Positions 16,101-21,142 of a stretch of DNA of 21,142 bases are shown here, in pieces (the stretch's first letter is position 1; each line of letters opens with the position of its first letter). Source of the DNA: VFZS01 sp964353255. Lineage in GTDB: Bacteria; Acidobacteriota; Terriglobia; Bryobacterales; Bryobacteraceae. A program made the position numbers and the translations under genes. Location of the stretch: NCBI GenBank assembly GCA_964353255.1, contig CAYGVJ010000098.1, positions 1 to 21,142 of the forward strand, given 5' to 3'. The notes below the pieces were generated by a model. That model ran no database searches, was not told the origin of the DNA, and saw only the letters and a list, made by a program, of their open reading frames with translations.

Positions 16101-16609
16101 AAGCCGCTGGCGCCGAACTGCTGCTGCGTGAACACAGTGCCGGCCGAGAGCTGTATCAGCATGAAGACCTGGCGGCCGTTCAAGGGCAGCTCGCTGACGC
16201 CCTTGTTGTCCATCAACTGGCTGAGGACGGAGCGGTCGGTGTCGGTGGCGAGCAGTTCGGCGGTCACCGTGACGCTCTCCGCCTGGGCTCCGATTTCGAG
16301 CGAAATGTTGATCGTGCCCCGATCGCCCACATTCAACGTCACGCCGGCGCGGACGAATTTCTTGAAGCCCGGCGCTTCGCATGAAACAGTGTACCCGCCC
16401 GCAGGAACCTGAGCGAGCGCATAGTGACCGTCAGCGGAGGTCTTCGTAGTGACGACGACATTGGTGCCAACATTGGTCGCCGCGACCGTGGCGCCGGCCA
16501 CCGCGGCACCCGAAGGATCCACCACCTGGCCAGAGATCAGCGCCCGGTACTCCTGCGCGCAGGCTAGCGCCGAGATGACAAAGACTGAGACTGCCAACCG
16601 ATATCGCAT
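13157..16609 (-). CDS. Oar-like TonB-dependent outer-membrane receptor with carboxypeptidase-regulatory domain
   Basis: This 1150-aa protein has a signal peptide (MRYRLAVSVFVISALACAQ) and a carboxypeptidase-regulatory-like beta-sandwich (about 22-105, ISGQVVDPSGAAVAGATV...GHYALAQVPAGGYTVSCEAPGF). A plug region follows, with SELPLNGRQVFMLIQLSAG at about 139-157, and then a long beta-barrel ending in the terminal Phe of FAFRLSF. This large class is greatly expanded in Acidobacteriota and is assumed to take up oligosaccharides or peptides, or to act as an adhesin/porin; the substrate cannot be read here. It has its own strong promoter at 16664-16693 and a 5'-leader hairpin. Its neighbours (the DegT-type enzyme downstream, the RACo-like gene upstream) do not form an obvious uptake operon, and no TonB/ExbBD genes are present. 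Confidence 0.9.
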   Translation of the reverse strand: MRYRLAVSVFVISALACAQEYRALISGQVVDPSGAAVAGATVAATNVGTNVVVTTKTSADGHYALAQVPAGGYTVSCEAPGFKKFVRAGVTLNVGDRGTINISLEIGAQAESVTVTAELLATDTDRSVLSQLMDNKGVSELPLNGRQVFMLIQLSAGTVFTQQQFGASGFSGTRAWDTNGSLTIHGGATSSNQFNLDGASINAGTGEWKFAPLVDGIQEFKVASPSSDASLGLSGGGVLNMTMKGGSNEFHGTLSEYVRNNIFDAVATQTNQSSIKATQHQWNDFSTLVSGPIKKDRLFFSGWYEGFRERVPFPVTTTVPSELERVGDFSDTRNASGQLIVIYDPLSTVASGSGFARTPFSGNKLPDASQSAISKNIMAFFPHSNTAGNAYTRVNNYISSPNIGKYGYNAWYSKFDFVWNQNQRTSGSVSQNWGFEYRAGNGIQDSPAKSGNDPLRRINYASTLDHVWTVNATTVVNVRAAWQRYINYSAQEMADKFDGSKLGWTRPIGSAPAVHFPQLAYSGYLTMGTGGYSSNRIFWPDQAYTLSGEVSKTVGRHFFKIGTRISDIRPNRYTSGWTYGNFAFTGGFTQRNPQTSDSTSGNSIASFLLGDVASGNTDVNAQSSATFLAYGLYIQDNLKLTSKLSLNLGLRWDLQTPITERWDRMVTGWDSAAKYTLGSGPATGGLVFAAPGNRSTWSAKYTDFQPRFGLAYQIRPRLVMRASYGMSVLPLGGTGGLVTVRQNGYSRSTTYVATSGGGVDQYIPNLPGNSTWANPFPSGILQPYGNSLGVRTFVGQSVTYDDSTYFTPRVHQFNFGFEYELPWWNTTLEASYVGSRTRNLSSSRNVNAITLDQRLQCVTTNSACTGSAPNPYAGAADMIGTSMYAATTTREQILKPYPQFTGVTKASIPNGSQTGDLLEVRANKRFSQGLMFNFSYTLGKILQTRGYREAQYDFLYRTLADYDRTHHIAFILQYDLPFGKGKRWVSGATGVAEKIIGGWQYNTSLEWMTGVPTGRPDAYNLINPKLPEGQQTYAKWFRTCTLLTSGAKSNCAEGEPITWAQLPNYALRNYDDRFPNIRNMWATQVNLSMFKNFKIRERVTFQFRAEAFNAFNTPIYQGPDTGLTSNNFGRVTINQQNFPRSMQFAFRLSF

Positions 16610-16633
16610 GTTTTCCTGACCCTCCTAAAGAAG

Positions 16634-16650
16634 GGAGTCTCCCAGACTCC
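16634..16650 (-). promoter_or_regulatory. Leader hairpin in the TonB-receptor mRNA
   Basis: ggagtct (16634-16640) pairs with agactcc (16644-16650) around a 3-nt loop. It lies between the predicted start (near 16657) and the AGGAGG-containing ribosome-site region of the receptor gene, so the transcript would begin with this stem. It could stabilise the 5' end or modulate translation. Confidence 0.35.
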
Positions 16651-16663
16651 TAACTCCGCCTGA

Positions 16664-16693
16664 AGTATAGGCGCACCTGTGGCTGAACGTCAA
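16664..16693 (-). promoter_or_regulatory. Sigma-70-type promoter of the TonB receptor
   Basis: On the minus strand, TTGACG (16688-16693) is separated by 18 bp from TATACT (16664-16669), matching consensus at 5 of 6 bases in each box. The predicted start is near 16657. The promoter begins only 26 bp after the RACo-like gene's stop, so the receptor need not depend on read-through. Confidence 0.6.
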
Positions 16694-16718
16694 GCGGAAT
16701 CGTCTCCCAGCCGCGGCG

Positions 16719-18218
16719 TCAGGTGAGAGGAGCAGCCGCCGGGAAACTCATCTCCTCGACGTAGGTTTCCTGGAAGCGCGGGTCGGCGGCGAGTGAGATG
16801 TGCTCGACCCTGCCGGGCAGGTGCCCGAACGGCTTGCCGAACAATGCCAGCTTGGCGCCCAGCAGCGCCGTGTTGCCCGCGGGCTCGACCTTTTCCTCGG
16901 GGAAGTCGATCAGCCCGATGCGGCGCGCGCTCGAGCGGTTCATGTAGTTGCCGAAGGCGCCCGCCAGGTAGAGCCGGCGCACGTCGCCCGGCGCCGCTCC
17001 CAGCCTGTACAGGACTATGCGAGTGCCGGCGGCGGTGGCAGCCTTGGCAAGCTGGAGCTCGCGCACGTCGGCCTGTGTGAGCACTACCGGGGAACAGACT
17101 GCCAAGGGGCCATGGCTGAGCCGGCCGGTGGTCGTGATGAGGCCCAGCTCCAGGCCCGCCGCCACGCCATCCACCAGCCCGCTGCCGCAGATGCCGCGCG
17201 GCTGGACGCCGCCCAGCACCCGGCAGCGGAGCCGTCCCTCCTCGACGACCACCTCGCTGATGGCGCCGCTGGCGGCCTGCATCCCCATGCTTACGCGACC
17301 GCCTTCGAACGCCGGCCCGGCCGCGGTCGAAGCGCAGACGATCCGGTCACGGTTCCCGAAAACGATCTCCCCGTTGGTGCCCAGGTCGATCAGGCCGATG
17401 AGGTCCCCGCTCTCCGGCATCCTGGTCGCCAGCAGCCCGGCCAGAATGTCGCTGCCCACGAAGCTGCCCAGGCACGGCAGGAACTCGACCACCGGATCGC
17501 CAGGCACGTCCCAGCTCAGCTCTGTAGCACGGAACGTCTTGAGTCCGTTTTCCGGCGTCTCGAAGGGAACGTGCGACAGGGGCTCCACGTCAAGGCCGCA
17601 GAAGAAGTGGTGCATCACCGTATTGCCGACAACGACCACCTTGCGAATCGCCGCCGGGGCCGCAGGCAACAGGTCCTGGACCAAGCGGCCCACGCCGGCG
17701 CGGATCAGCCGCTCCAGCTTGCTCTGCCCTGCCGCGCTCAGCGCGAACTCGATCCGGCTCATAATGTCGGCGCCGTAGCCGGCCTGCGGGTTCAGCCCCG
17801 TGCGTACGCCGAGGACCCGCCCGGTCGCCAGATCGAGCAACTGCGCCACCAGCGTGGTGGTGCCCAAATCCACGGCCATGCCCAGGCCCTCGCCGGGCAC
17901 GAACTCGAAGGCGGATTCGTCCGCCAGGACGGGCGCCTCCCACTGGGCGACTTCCAGCCTCAGATCGGCGTCCGCGGCGGCGTGACAAGCCAGGCGCCAC
18001 CCGCGTGCGAGTTCCTCGGAACTGAGCAGCCGCCGCTCGGCGGCAGTCGGCGGCGACTGGCCCGCCAGCACCCTGACCCGGCAACGCCGGCAACGCCCGC
18101 GTCCCCCGCAGGGGAACTCGACGCCGTAGGCGAACAGAACCTCTTTGAGGGGCGTGCCGCGCTCGACCTCAAAGGCCGTTCCCGACGGCTGCAACTCGAT
18201 GCGGACCCGCTCACCCAC
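16719..18218 (-). CDS. RACo-like ASKHA ATPase with N-terminal 2Fe-2S domain (corrinoid reductive activator family)
   Basis: This 499-aa protein has an N-terminal plant-type [2Fe-2S] ferredoxin domain with ligands Cys37, 43, 46 and 78 (CX5CX2CX31C). A linker leads into an ASKHA (actin-like ATPase, DUF4445-type) domain beginning GMAVDLGTTTLVAQLLDLATG at about residue 112. Further motifs are VVVGNTVMHH, GLIDLGTNGEIVFG, GGVQPRGICGSGLVDGVA and LYLAGAFGNYM. Family members such as RACo and RamA re-reduce inactive Co(II) corrinoid proteins at the cost of ATP. The start is GTG with GGAG six bases upstream. No corrinoid protein, methyltransferase or B12 gene is seen in the window, so the client protein is unknown. 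It is divergent from the small secreted-protein gene at 18379. Confidence 0.87.
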   Translation of the reverse strand: MGERVRIELQPSGTAFEVERGTPLKEVLFAYGVEFPCGGRGRCRRCRVRVLAGQSPPTAAERRLLSSEELARGWRLACHAAADADLRLEVAQWEAPVLADESAFEFVPGEGLGMAVDLGTTTLVAQLLDLATGRVLGVRTGLNPQAGYGADIMSRIEFALSAAGQSKLERLIRAGVGRLVQDLLPAAPAAIRKVVVVGNTVMHHFFCGLDVEPLSHVPFETPENGLKTFRATELSWDVPGDPVVEFLPCLGSFVGSDILAGLLATRMPESGDLIGLIDLGTNGEIVFGNRDRIVCASTAAGPAFEGGRVSMGMQAASGAISEVVVEEGRLRCRVLGGVQPRGICGSGLVDGVAAGLELGLITTTGRLSHGPLAVCSPVVLTQADVRELQLAKAATAAGTRIVLYRLGAAPGDVRRLYLAGAFGNYMNRSSARRIGLIDFPEEKVEPAGNTALLGAKLALFGKPFGHLPGRVEHISLAADPRFQETYVEEMSFPAAAPLT

Positions 18219-18287
18219 GACGTGCTCCAGTCCAGAGGACTATGATCTCACCCCAGCGGTGGTGTCATCTGCCCGGACCGGAGCAGG

Positions 18288-18305
18288 GCGGACGCCCCCG
18301 TCCGC
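18288..18305. other. Hairpin in the divergent RACo / secreted-protein intergenic region
   Basis: gcggacg (18288-18294) pairs with cgtccgc (18299-18305) around a four-C loop. It lies between divergent genes and has no T-tract on either side, so it is more likely a binding palindrome or leader structure than a terminator. I could not define promoters for either gene here with confidence. Confidence 0.3.
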
Positions 18306-18378
18306 GTCCGGACCCCTGGCCGGACCGTTTCTTAACGTACGGATTACGCGCTGGCGCCCGCACAGTGAGCCCCGTGCT

Positions 18379-18741
18379 ATGCTGAAGACCATGGCAAGGC
18401 TCAGCCTCGTTTTGCTCCTCATCGCGGCCAGCGCACTGGCCGCCGACGTGACCGGCACCTGGAGTTTTACCGTCGAAAGCCCCGCCGGCACCGGCAACCC
18501 GACCTTCGTCTTCAAGCAGGACGGAGAAAAGCTGACGGGGACCTACACCGGCATGCTCGGCAAGGCCGACGTCACCGGGACGGTCAAGGGCGACAAGATC
18601 GAGTTCGAGTTCCAGGCCTCCTACGAGGGCCAGCCCTTCAAGATCCGCTATTCGGGCAAGATCGAAAGCCCCACCCAGATGAAGGGGACCGTCCAGCTCG
18701 CGGATCTGGGCGAGGGCGCCTGGACGGCGACGAAGAAGTAG
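18379..18741 (+). CDS. Small secreted protein of unknown function (VTGTWSFTVE type)
   Basis: This 120-aa precursor has a signal peptide (MLKTMARLSLVLLLIAASALA) and a mature domain of about 100 residues. The mature part is rich in short beta-strands and Gly/Thr turns: DVTGTWSFTVESPAGTGNPTFVFKQDGEKLTGTYTG, then VTGTVKGDKIEFEF, then RYSGKIESPTQMKGTV and EGAWTATKK. The repeated 'G-T-W/Y' strand pattern suggests a small lipocalin-like or beta-sandwich fold. No catalytic residues or cysteines are apparent. From memory, similar short secreted proteins recur in Acidobacteriota genomes and are sometimes linked to secreted hydrolases, but no function is established. The start could instead be the Met at 18391; neither has a strong ribosome site. 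It stands alone between divergent and downstream promoters. Confidence 0.78.
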   Translation: MLKTMARLSLVLLLIAASALAADVTGTWSFTVESPAGTGNPTFVFKQDGEKLTGTYTGMLGKADVTGTVKGDKIEFEFQASYEGQPFKIRYSGKIESPTQMKGTVQLADLGEGAWTATKK

Positions 18742-18779
18742 GGGGGCGGCGCAGGCCGCAGCAGGCTCGCCTCGCTGAA

Positions 18780-18793
18780 AAGAGAGGTCTCTT
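18780..18793. promoter_or_regulatory. Palindrome just upstream of the aminotransferase-pckA promoter
   Basis: aagagaggtctctt is six perfectly paired bases each side of GG. It ends five bases before the -35 box at 18799, a position where an activator or repressor could bind. The two-base centre makes an RNA hairpin unlikely. It may be a chance palindrome. Confidence 0.3.
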
Positions 18794-18798
18794 GTCAG

Positions 18799-18827
18799 TT
18801 GCATTGGGCGCGGTTTTTCCCTATACT
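18799..18827 (+). promoter_or_regulatory. Sigma-70-type promoter of the aminotransferase-pckA operon
   Basis: TATACT (18822-18827) is a 5-of-6 -10 box. TTGCAT lies 17 bp upstream as a weak -35 (only the TTG matches). The predicted start near 18834 leaves a leader of about 56 nt before the GTG at 18890, with AGAGG about ten bases ahead of the start. Confidence 0.5.
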
Positions 18828-18889
18828 TTGAGAAATACCCGAAGCGGTTACAGCGCTTGAACTGTATGCAAAACAGAGGTGTATAAGCG

Positions 18890-20107
18890 GTGAGCATCAG
18901 CCAGCTTGCACGATCGATCGTCGAATCCCCAACCCTGAGACTGAACGAGACGGCGGCCCTGTTAAGGGAAAAGGGAGAACCCGTCATCCACCTTGGCGGC
19001 GGGGAGCCCAAGAGCCGGGCGCCCATCGACGCCATCATCAACTGCACGGCGCTGCTGAATTCGGGCGAAGTGCGCTACGCGCCGCCCGACGGCATCCCGC
19101 AGCTCAAGAAGGCCATCATCCGCTACATGGAGGAGCACTACGAGCGGGTGGTGAGCCCGGACCACGTCATCGCCTCCAACGGCGCCAAGCAGTCCATCAT
19201 GGTGGCCCTGTACACCATCCTCGAACCCAAGGACGAGGTCATCTTCCCGGCCCCCTACTGGGTCAGCTACCCGGAGATGGTGAAGCTGGCGGGCGGGGTG
19301 CCGGTGCCCATCCTGCCGGAGGACGGCACCTTCCGTCCCACGGTCAAGGAGATAGCCGAGGCAGTGGGGGCTTACACCAAGGCCATCATCATCAACAGCC
19401 CGAACAACCCCTCCGGGGTCATGTACTCGGAGGAGTTCATCGCCGGCATCGTCGAGCTGTGCGAGAAGAAGAAGCTGTACCTGATCATGGACGACACCTA
19501 CAACCGGCTGGTGTTCGACGGACACAGCCCCACCAACTGCTACCGCTACGCGCGGGACCATACGGAAAGCTCGCGGCTGATCGTGGTGAACTGCATCTCG
19601 AAGATGTACGCCATGACGGGGTTCCGCATCGGTTGGGCAGTGGCCAACCAGGAGGTGACCGAGGCCATGACCAACATCCAGTCGCAGCAGACCTCCGGCC
19701 CCTCGGTCCCGGCGCAGTGGGCCGCGGTGGGCGCGCTGAACGGGGTGCAGTCCTCGATCGACAGCCTGCGCCGGACGCTGGAGAACAATCGCAATGTGCT
19801 AGTCAAGCACTTGCAGGCCTTTGAGGGCGTCCAGGTCACCAAGCCGGACGGCACCTTCTACACCTTCCCGGACTTCAGCACCTACATGCGGGACTCCAAC
19901 AAGCTGGCCAACCTGCTGCTGGAAAAGGTCCGGGTGGTCGTTGTGCCGGGCAAGGAGTTCGGCATGGAGGGGCGCCTGCGGATCAGCTTCTGCGGGACCA
20001 TCAAGGAGATCACCGAGGGCGTCGAGCGCATCAAGTGGGTGCTGGACCCCAACGCGCCCAACGAGCTGTACCTGGGCGACAGAAAGCTGGTGAGGGACTG
20101 GCAATGA
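18890..20107 (+). CDS. Class I aspartate-aminotransferase-like enzyme
   Basis: This 405-aa fold-type I PLP enzyme matches aspartate/aromatic aminotransferases. The motifs are SNGAKQSIMVAL (PLP phosphate, about 96-107), APYWVSYP (121-128), Asn173 in SPNNPSG, Asp202/Tyr204 in MDDTYNRLVF, Lys238 in NCISKMYAMTGFRIGW (Schiff base) and Arg in GRLRISFCG near the C-terminus (substrate carboxylate). The start is GTG at 18890, with AGAGG upstream. It overlaps the downstream pckA by 4 bases (ATGA), which means translational coupling. That pairing favours aspartate + 2-oxoglutarate to oxaloacetate + glutamate, feeding oxaloacetate to PEP carboxykinase. Exact amino-acid specificity cannot be told from sequence; a prephenate or alanine aminotransferase role is possible. 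Confidence 0.9.
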   Translation: MSISQLARSIVESPTLRLNETAALLREKGEPVIHLGGGEPKSRAPIDAIINCTALLNSGEVRYAPPDGIPQLKKAIIRYMEEHYERVVSPDHVIASNGAKQSIMVALYTILEPKDEVIFPAPYWVSYPEMVKLAGGVPVPILPEDGTFRPTVKEIAEAVGAYTKAIIINSPNNPSGVMYSEEFIAGIVELCEKKKLYLIMDDTYNRLVFDGHSPTNCYRYARDHTESSRLIVVNCISKMYAMTGFRIGWAVANQEVTEAMTNIQSQQTSGPSVPAQWAAVGALNGVQSSIDSLRRTLENNRNVLVKHLQAFEGVQVTKPDGTFYTFPDFSTYMRDSNKLANLLLEKVRVVVVPGKEFGMEGRLRISFCGTIKEITEGVERIKWVLDPNAPNELYLGDRKLVRDWQ

Positions 20108-21142
20108 ACATCTACACCGACATCCCCTCCCCGGCCGCCAAGCAGGCCACGGAAATCGCCAGTGTCTTCGGGCTGCAAAACCACGGCCTGACCAATCTGC
20201 ACCGGGTCTACTGGAACCTGCCTACGCCCGCCATCTACGAAGAGGCCATCTTCCGCGGCGAGGGCTTTCTGGCGCACCAGGGGCCCCTGGTGGTCAACAC
20301 CGGCAAGCACACGGCTCGGGCCGCCGCCGACAAGTTCATCGTCCAGGAGCAGATCACCGAGGACAAGATCTGGTGGGGCGAGTACAACCGGCCTTACGAC
20401 CCGCAGAAGTTCAGCGCCCTGTTCACTCGCTTGCAAGGCTACCTGCAAGGCCGGGACGTCTTCGTGCAGGACGGCTACGCGGGCGCCGACCCGGACTACC
20501 GCCTGCCCATTCGCATCATCACCGAGAAGGCCTGGCACAGCCTGTTCGCCCGCATCATGTTCATGCGGCCGGCCACCCAGGATGCCTGGAAAAGGCACGT
20601 GCCCGATTTCACGGTCATCGCGGCGCCGGGCTTCCTGGCCTCCCCCATTGTGGACGACACGCGTAGCGAGACCTTCATCATCATCAACTTCGCCGAAAGG
20701 CTGGCCATCATCGGCGGCTCGGCTTACGGCGGGGAGATCAAGAAGACCATCTTCACGGTGCTGAACTTCATGCTGCCCCTGGAGGGCGTTTTCCCGATGC
20801 ACTGCTCGGCCAACATCGGCGATGAAGGCGACGTGGCGATCTTTTTCGGCCTCTCCGGGACCGGGAAGACGACGCTATCGGCCGACCCCACCCGCCACCT
20901 CATCGGAGACGACGAGCACGGCTGGACCGACAACGGGGTGTTCAATTTCGAGGCTGGCTGCTACGCCAAGGTGATCCGCCTGTCGCCGGAAGCCGAGCCC
21001 CAGATCTACGCCTGCACCCGCCGGTTCGGAACCGTTCTGGAGAACGTGGTCTACGACCCGATCTCCCGCTGTCTGGATTTGGACAACGACATCATCACCG
21101 AGAATACCCGCGGCGCCTATCCGATCGATTTCATCGACAACT
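20104..21142 (+). CDS. pckA: Phosphoenolpyruvate carboxykinase (ATP), 3' end outside window
   Basis: The first 346 residues of an ATP-dependent PEP carboxykinase (usual length about 530), which converts oxaloacetate + ATP to PEP + CO2 + ADP. Visible hallmarks are GPLVVNTGKHTARAAADKFIV near the N-terminus, YGGEIKKTIFTVLNFMLP (metal/substrate lysine), MHCSANIG (catalytic His), the kinase-type Walker A GLSGTGKTTLSADP at about 249 and LIGDDEHGW (metal Asp). GTP-type enzymes lack this arrangement. The ATG at 20104 overlaps the stop of the aminotransferase gene (ATGA), so both are made from one transcript. The reading frame is open to the window edge, so the truncation is only by the window. Confidence 0.95.
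   Translation, partial: MNIYTDIPSPAAKQATEIASVFGLQNHGLTNLHRVYWNLPTPAIYEEAIFRGEGFLAHQGPLVVNTGKHTARAAADKFIVQEQITEDKIWWGEYNRPYDPQKFSALFTRLQGYLQGRDVFVQDGYAGADPDYRLPIRIITEKAWHSLFARIMFMRPATQDAWKRHVPDFTVIAAPGFLASPIVDDTRSETFIIINFAERLAIIGGSAYGGEIKKTIFTVLNFMLPLEGVFPMHCSANIGDEGDVAIFFGLSGTGKTTLSADPTRHLIGDDEHGWTDNGVFNFEAGCYAKVIRLSPEAEPQIYACTRRFGTVLENVVYDPISRCLDLDNDIITENTRGAYPIDFIDN

Noticed and set aside
16800..18245. 481-codon plus-strand open frame opposite the RACo-like gene
   Set aside because: Antisense to a gene with clear 2Fe-2S and ASKHA motifs; no recognisable domain in the plus-strand frame.

Overview
The window is GC-rich bacterial chromosome. The best guess for the host is an Acidobacteriota bacterium, probably Bryobacterales/Solibacter-like. 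This rests on a very large TonB-dependent receptor with an N-terminal carboxypeptidase-regulatory domain and an LPLNGR motif, a Tat-signal DegT-family aminotransferase, a small secreted 'VTGTWSFTVE' protein of a type I associate with that phylum, and linked arabinan-degrading enzymes. The taxonomy is inferred, because no rRNA or marker gene is present.

Layout. (1) Positions 1-562 hold no convincing gene but contain a MITE-like nested inverted repeat (about 83-227). (2) Positions 563-3354 are a divergent arabinan-use locus: a secreted GH43 arabinanase (minus) and a secreted GH51 arabinofuranosidase (plus). Between them are two near-mirror-image TTGACA promoters, each with a LacI-family-type operator at its predicted start point. 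(3) Positions 3461-10529 are a multiheme cytochrome locus. A 19-heme c / membrane b-type fusion (plus) converges on a minus-strand operon: a monoheme cytochrome, a degenerate receiver-like protein, an 8-cysteine two-repeat protein, a 9-heme c / b-type fusion and a NapC/NirT-like hexaheme protein. Together these carry about 35 c-type heme motifs. The operon has a candidate sigma-54 promoter, and a second MITE-like element has inserted after its first gene. (4) A divergent PAS / sigma-54 activator gene (10640-11627) is visibly broken. It has lost the Walker A region and the WPGNVREL region, and it is frameshifted before its Fis-type HTH. (5) Positions 11724-18218 carry, on the minus strand, a Tat-type DegT aminotransferase, an Oar-like TonB receptor with a good promoter, and a RACo-like ASKHA/2Fe-2S activator protein. 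(6) Positions 18379-21142 (plus) carry the small secreted protein, then an aspartate-aminotransferase-like gene overlapping ATP-type pckA by an ATGA junction. pckA runs off the window.

How the genes fit together. Arabinan is cut by the GH43 enzyme and trimmed by the GH51 enzyme under shared LacI-type control. The two cytochrome b/multiheme fusions look like CbcL-style quinone:periplasm electron conduits, with the hexaheme and monoheme proteins as partners. The terminal acceptor cannot be read from the window. The aminotransferase and PEP carboxykinase would link aspartate/oxaloacetate to PEP for gluconeogenesis. The least familiar part is the cytochrome operon with its receiver-like and 8-Cys proteins, its sigma-54 promoter and its broken activator.
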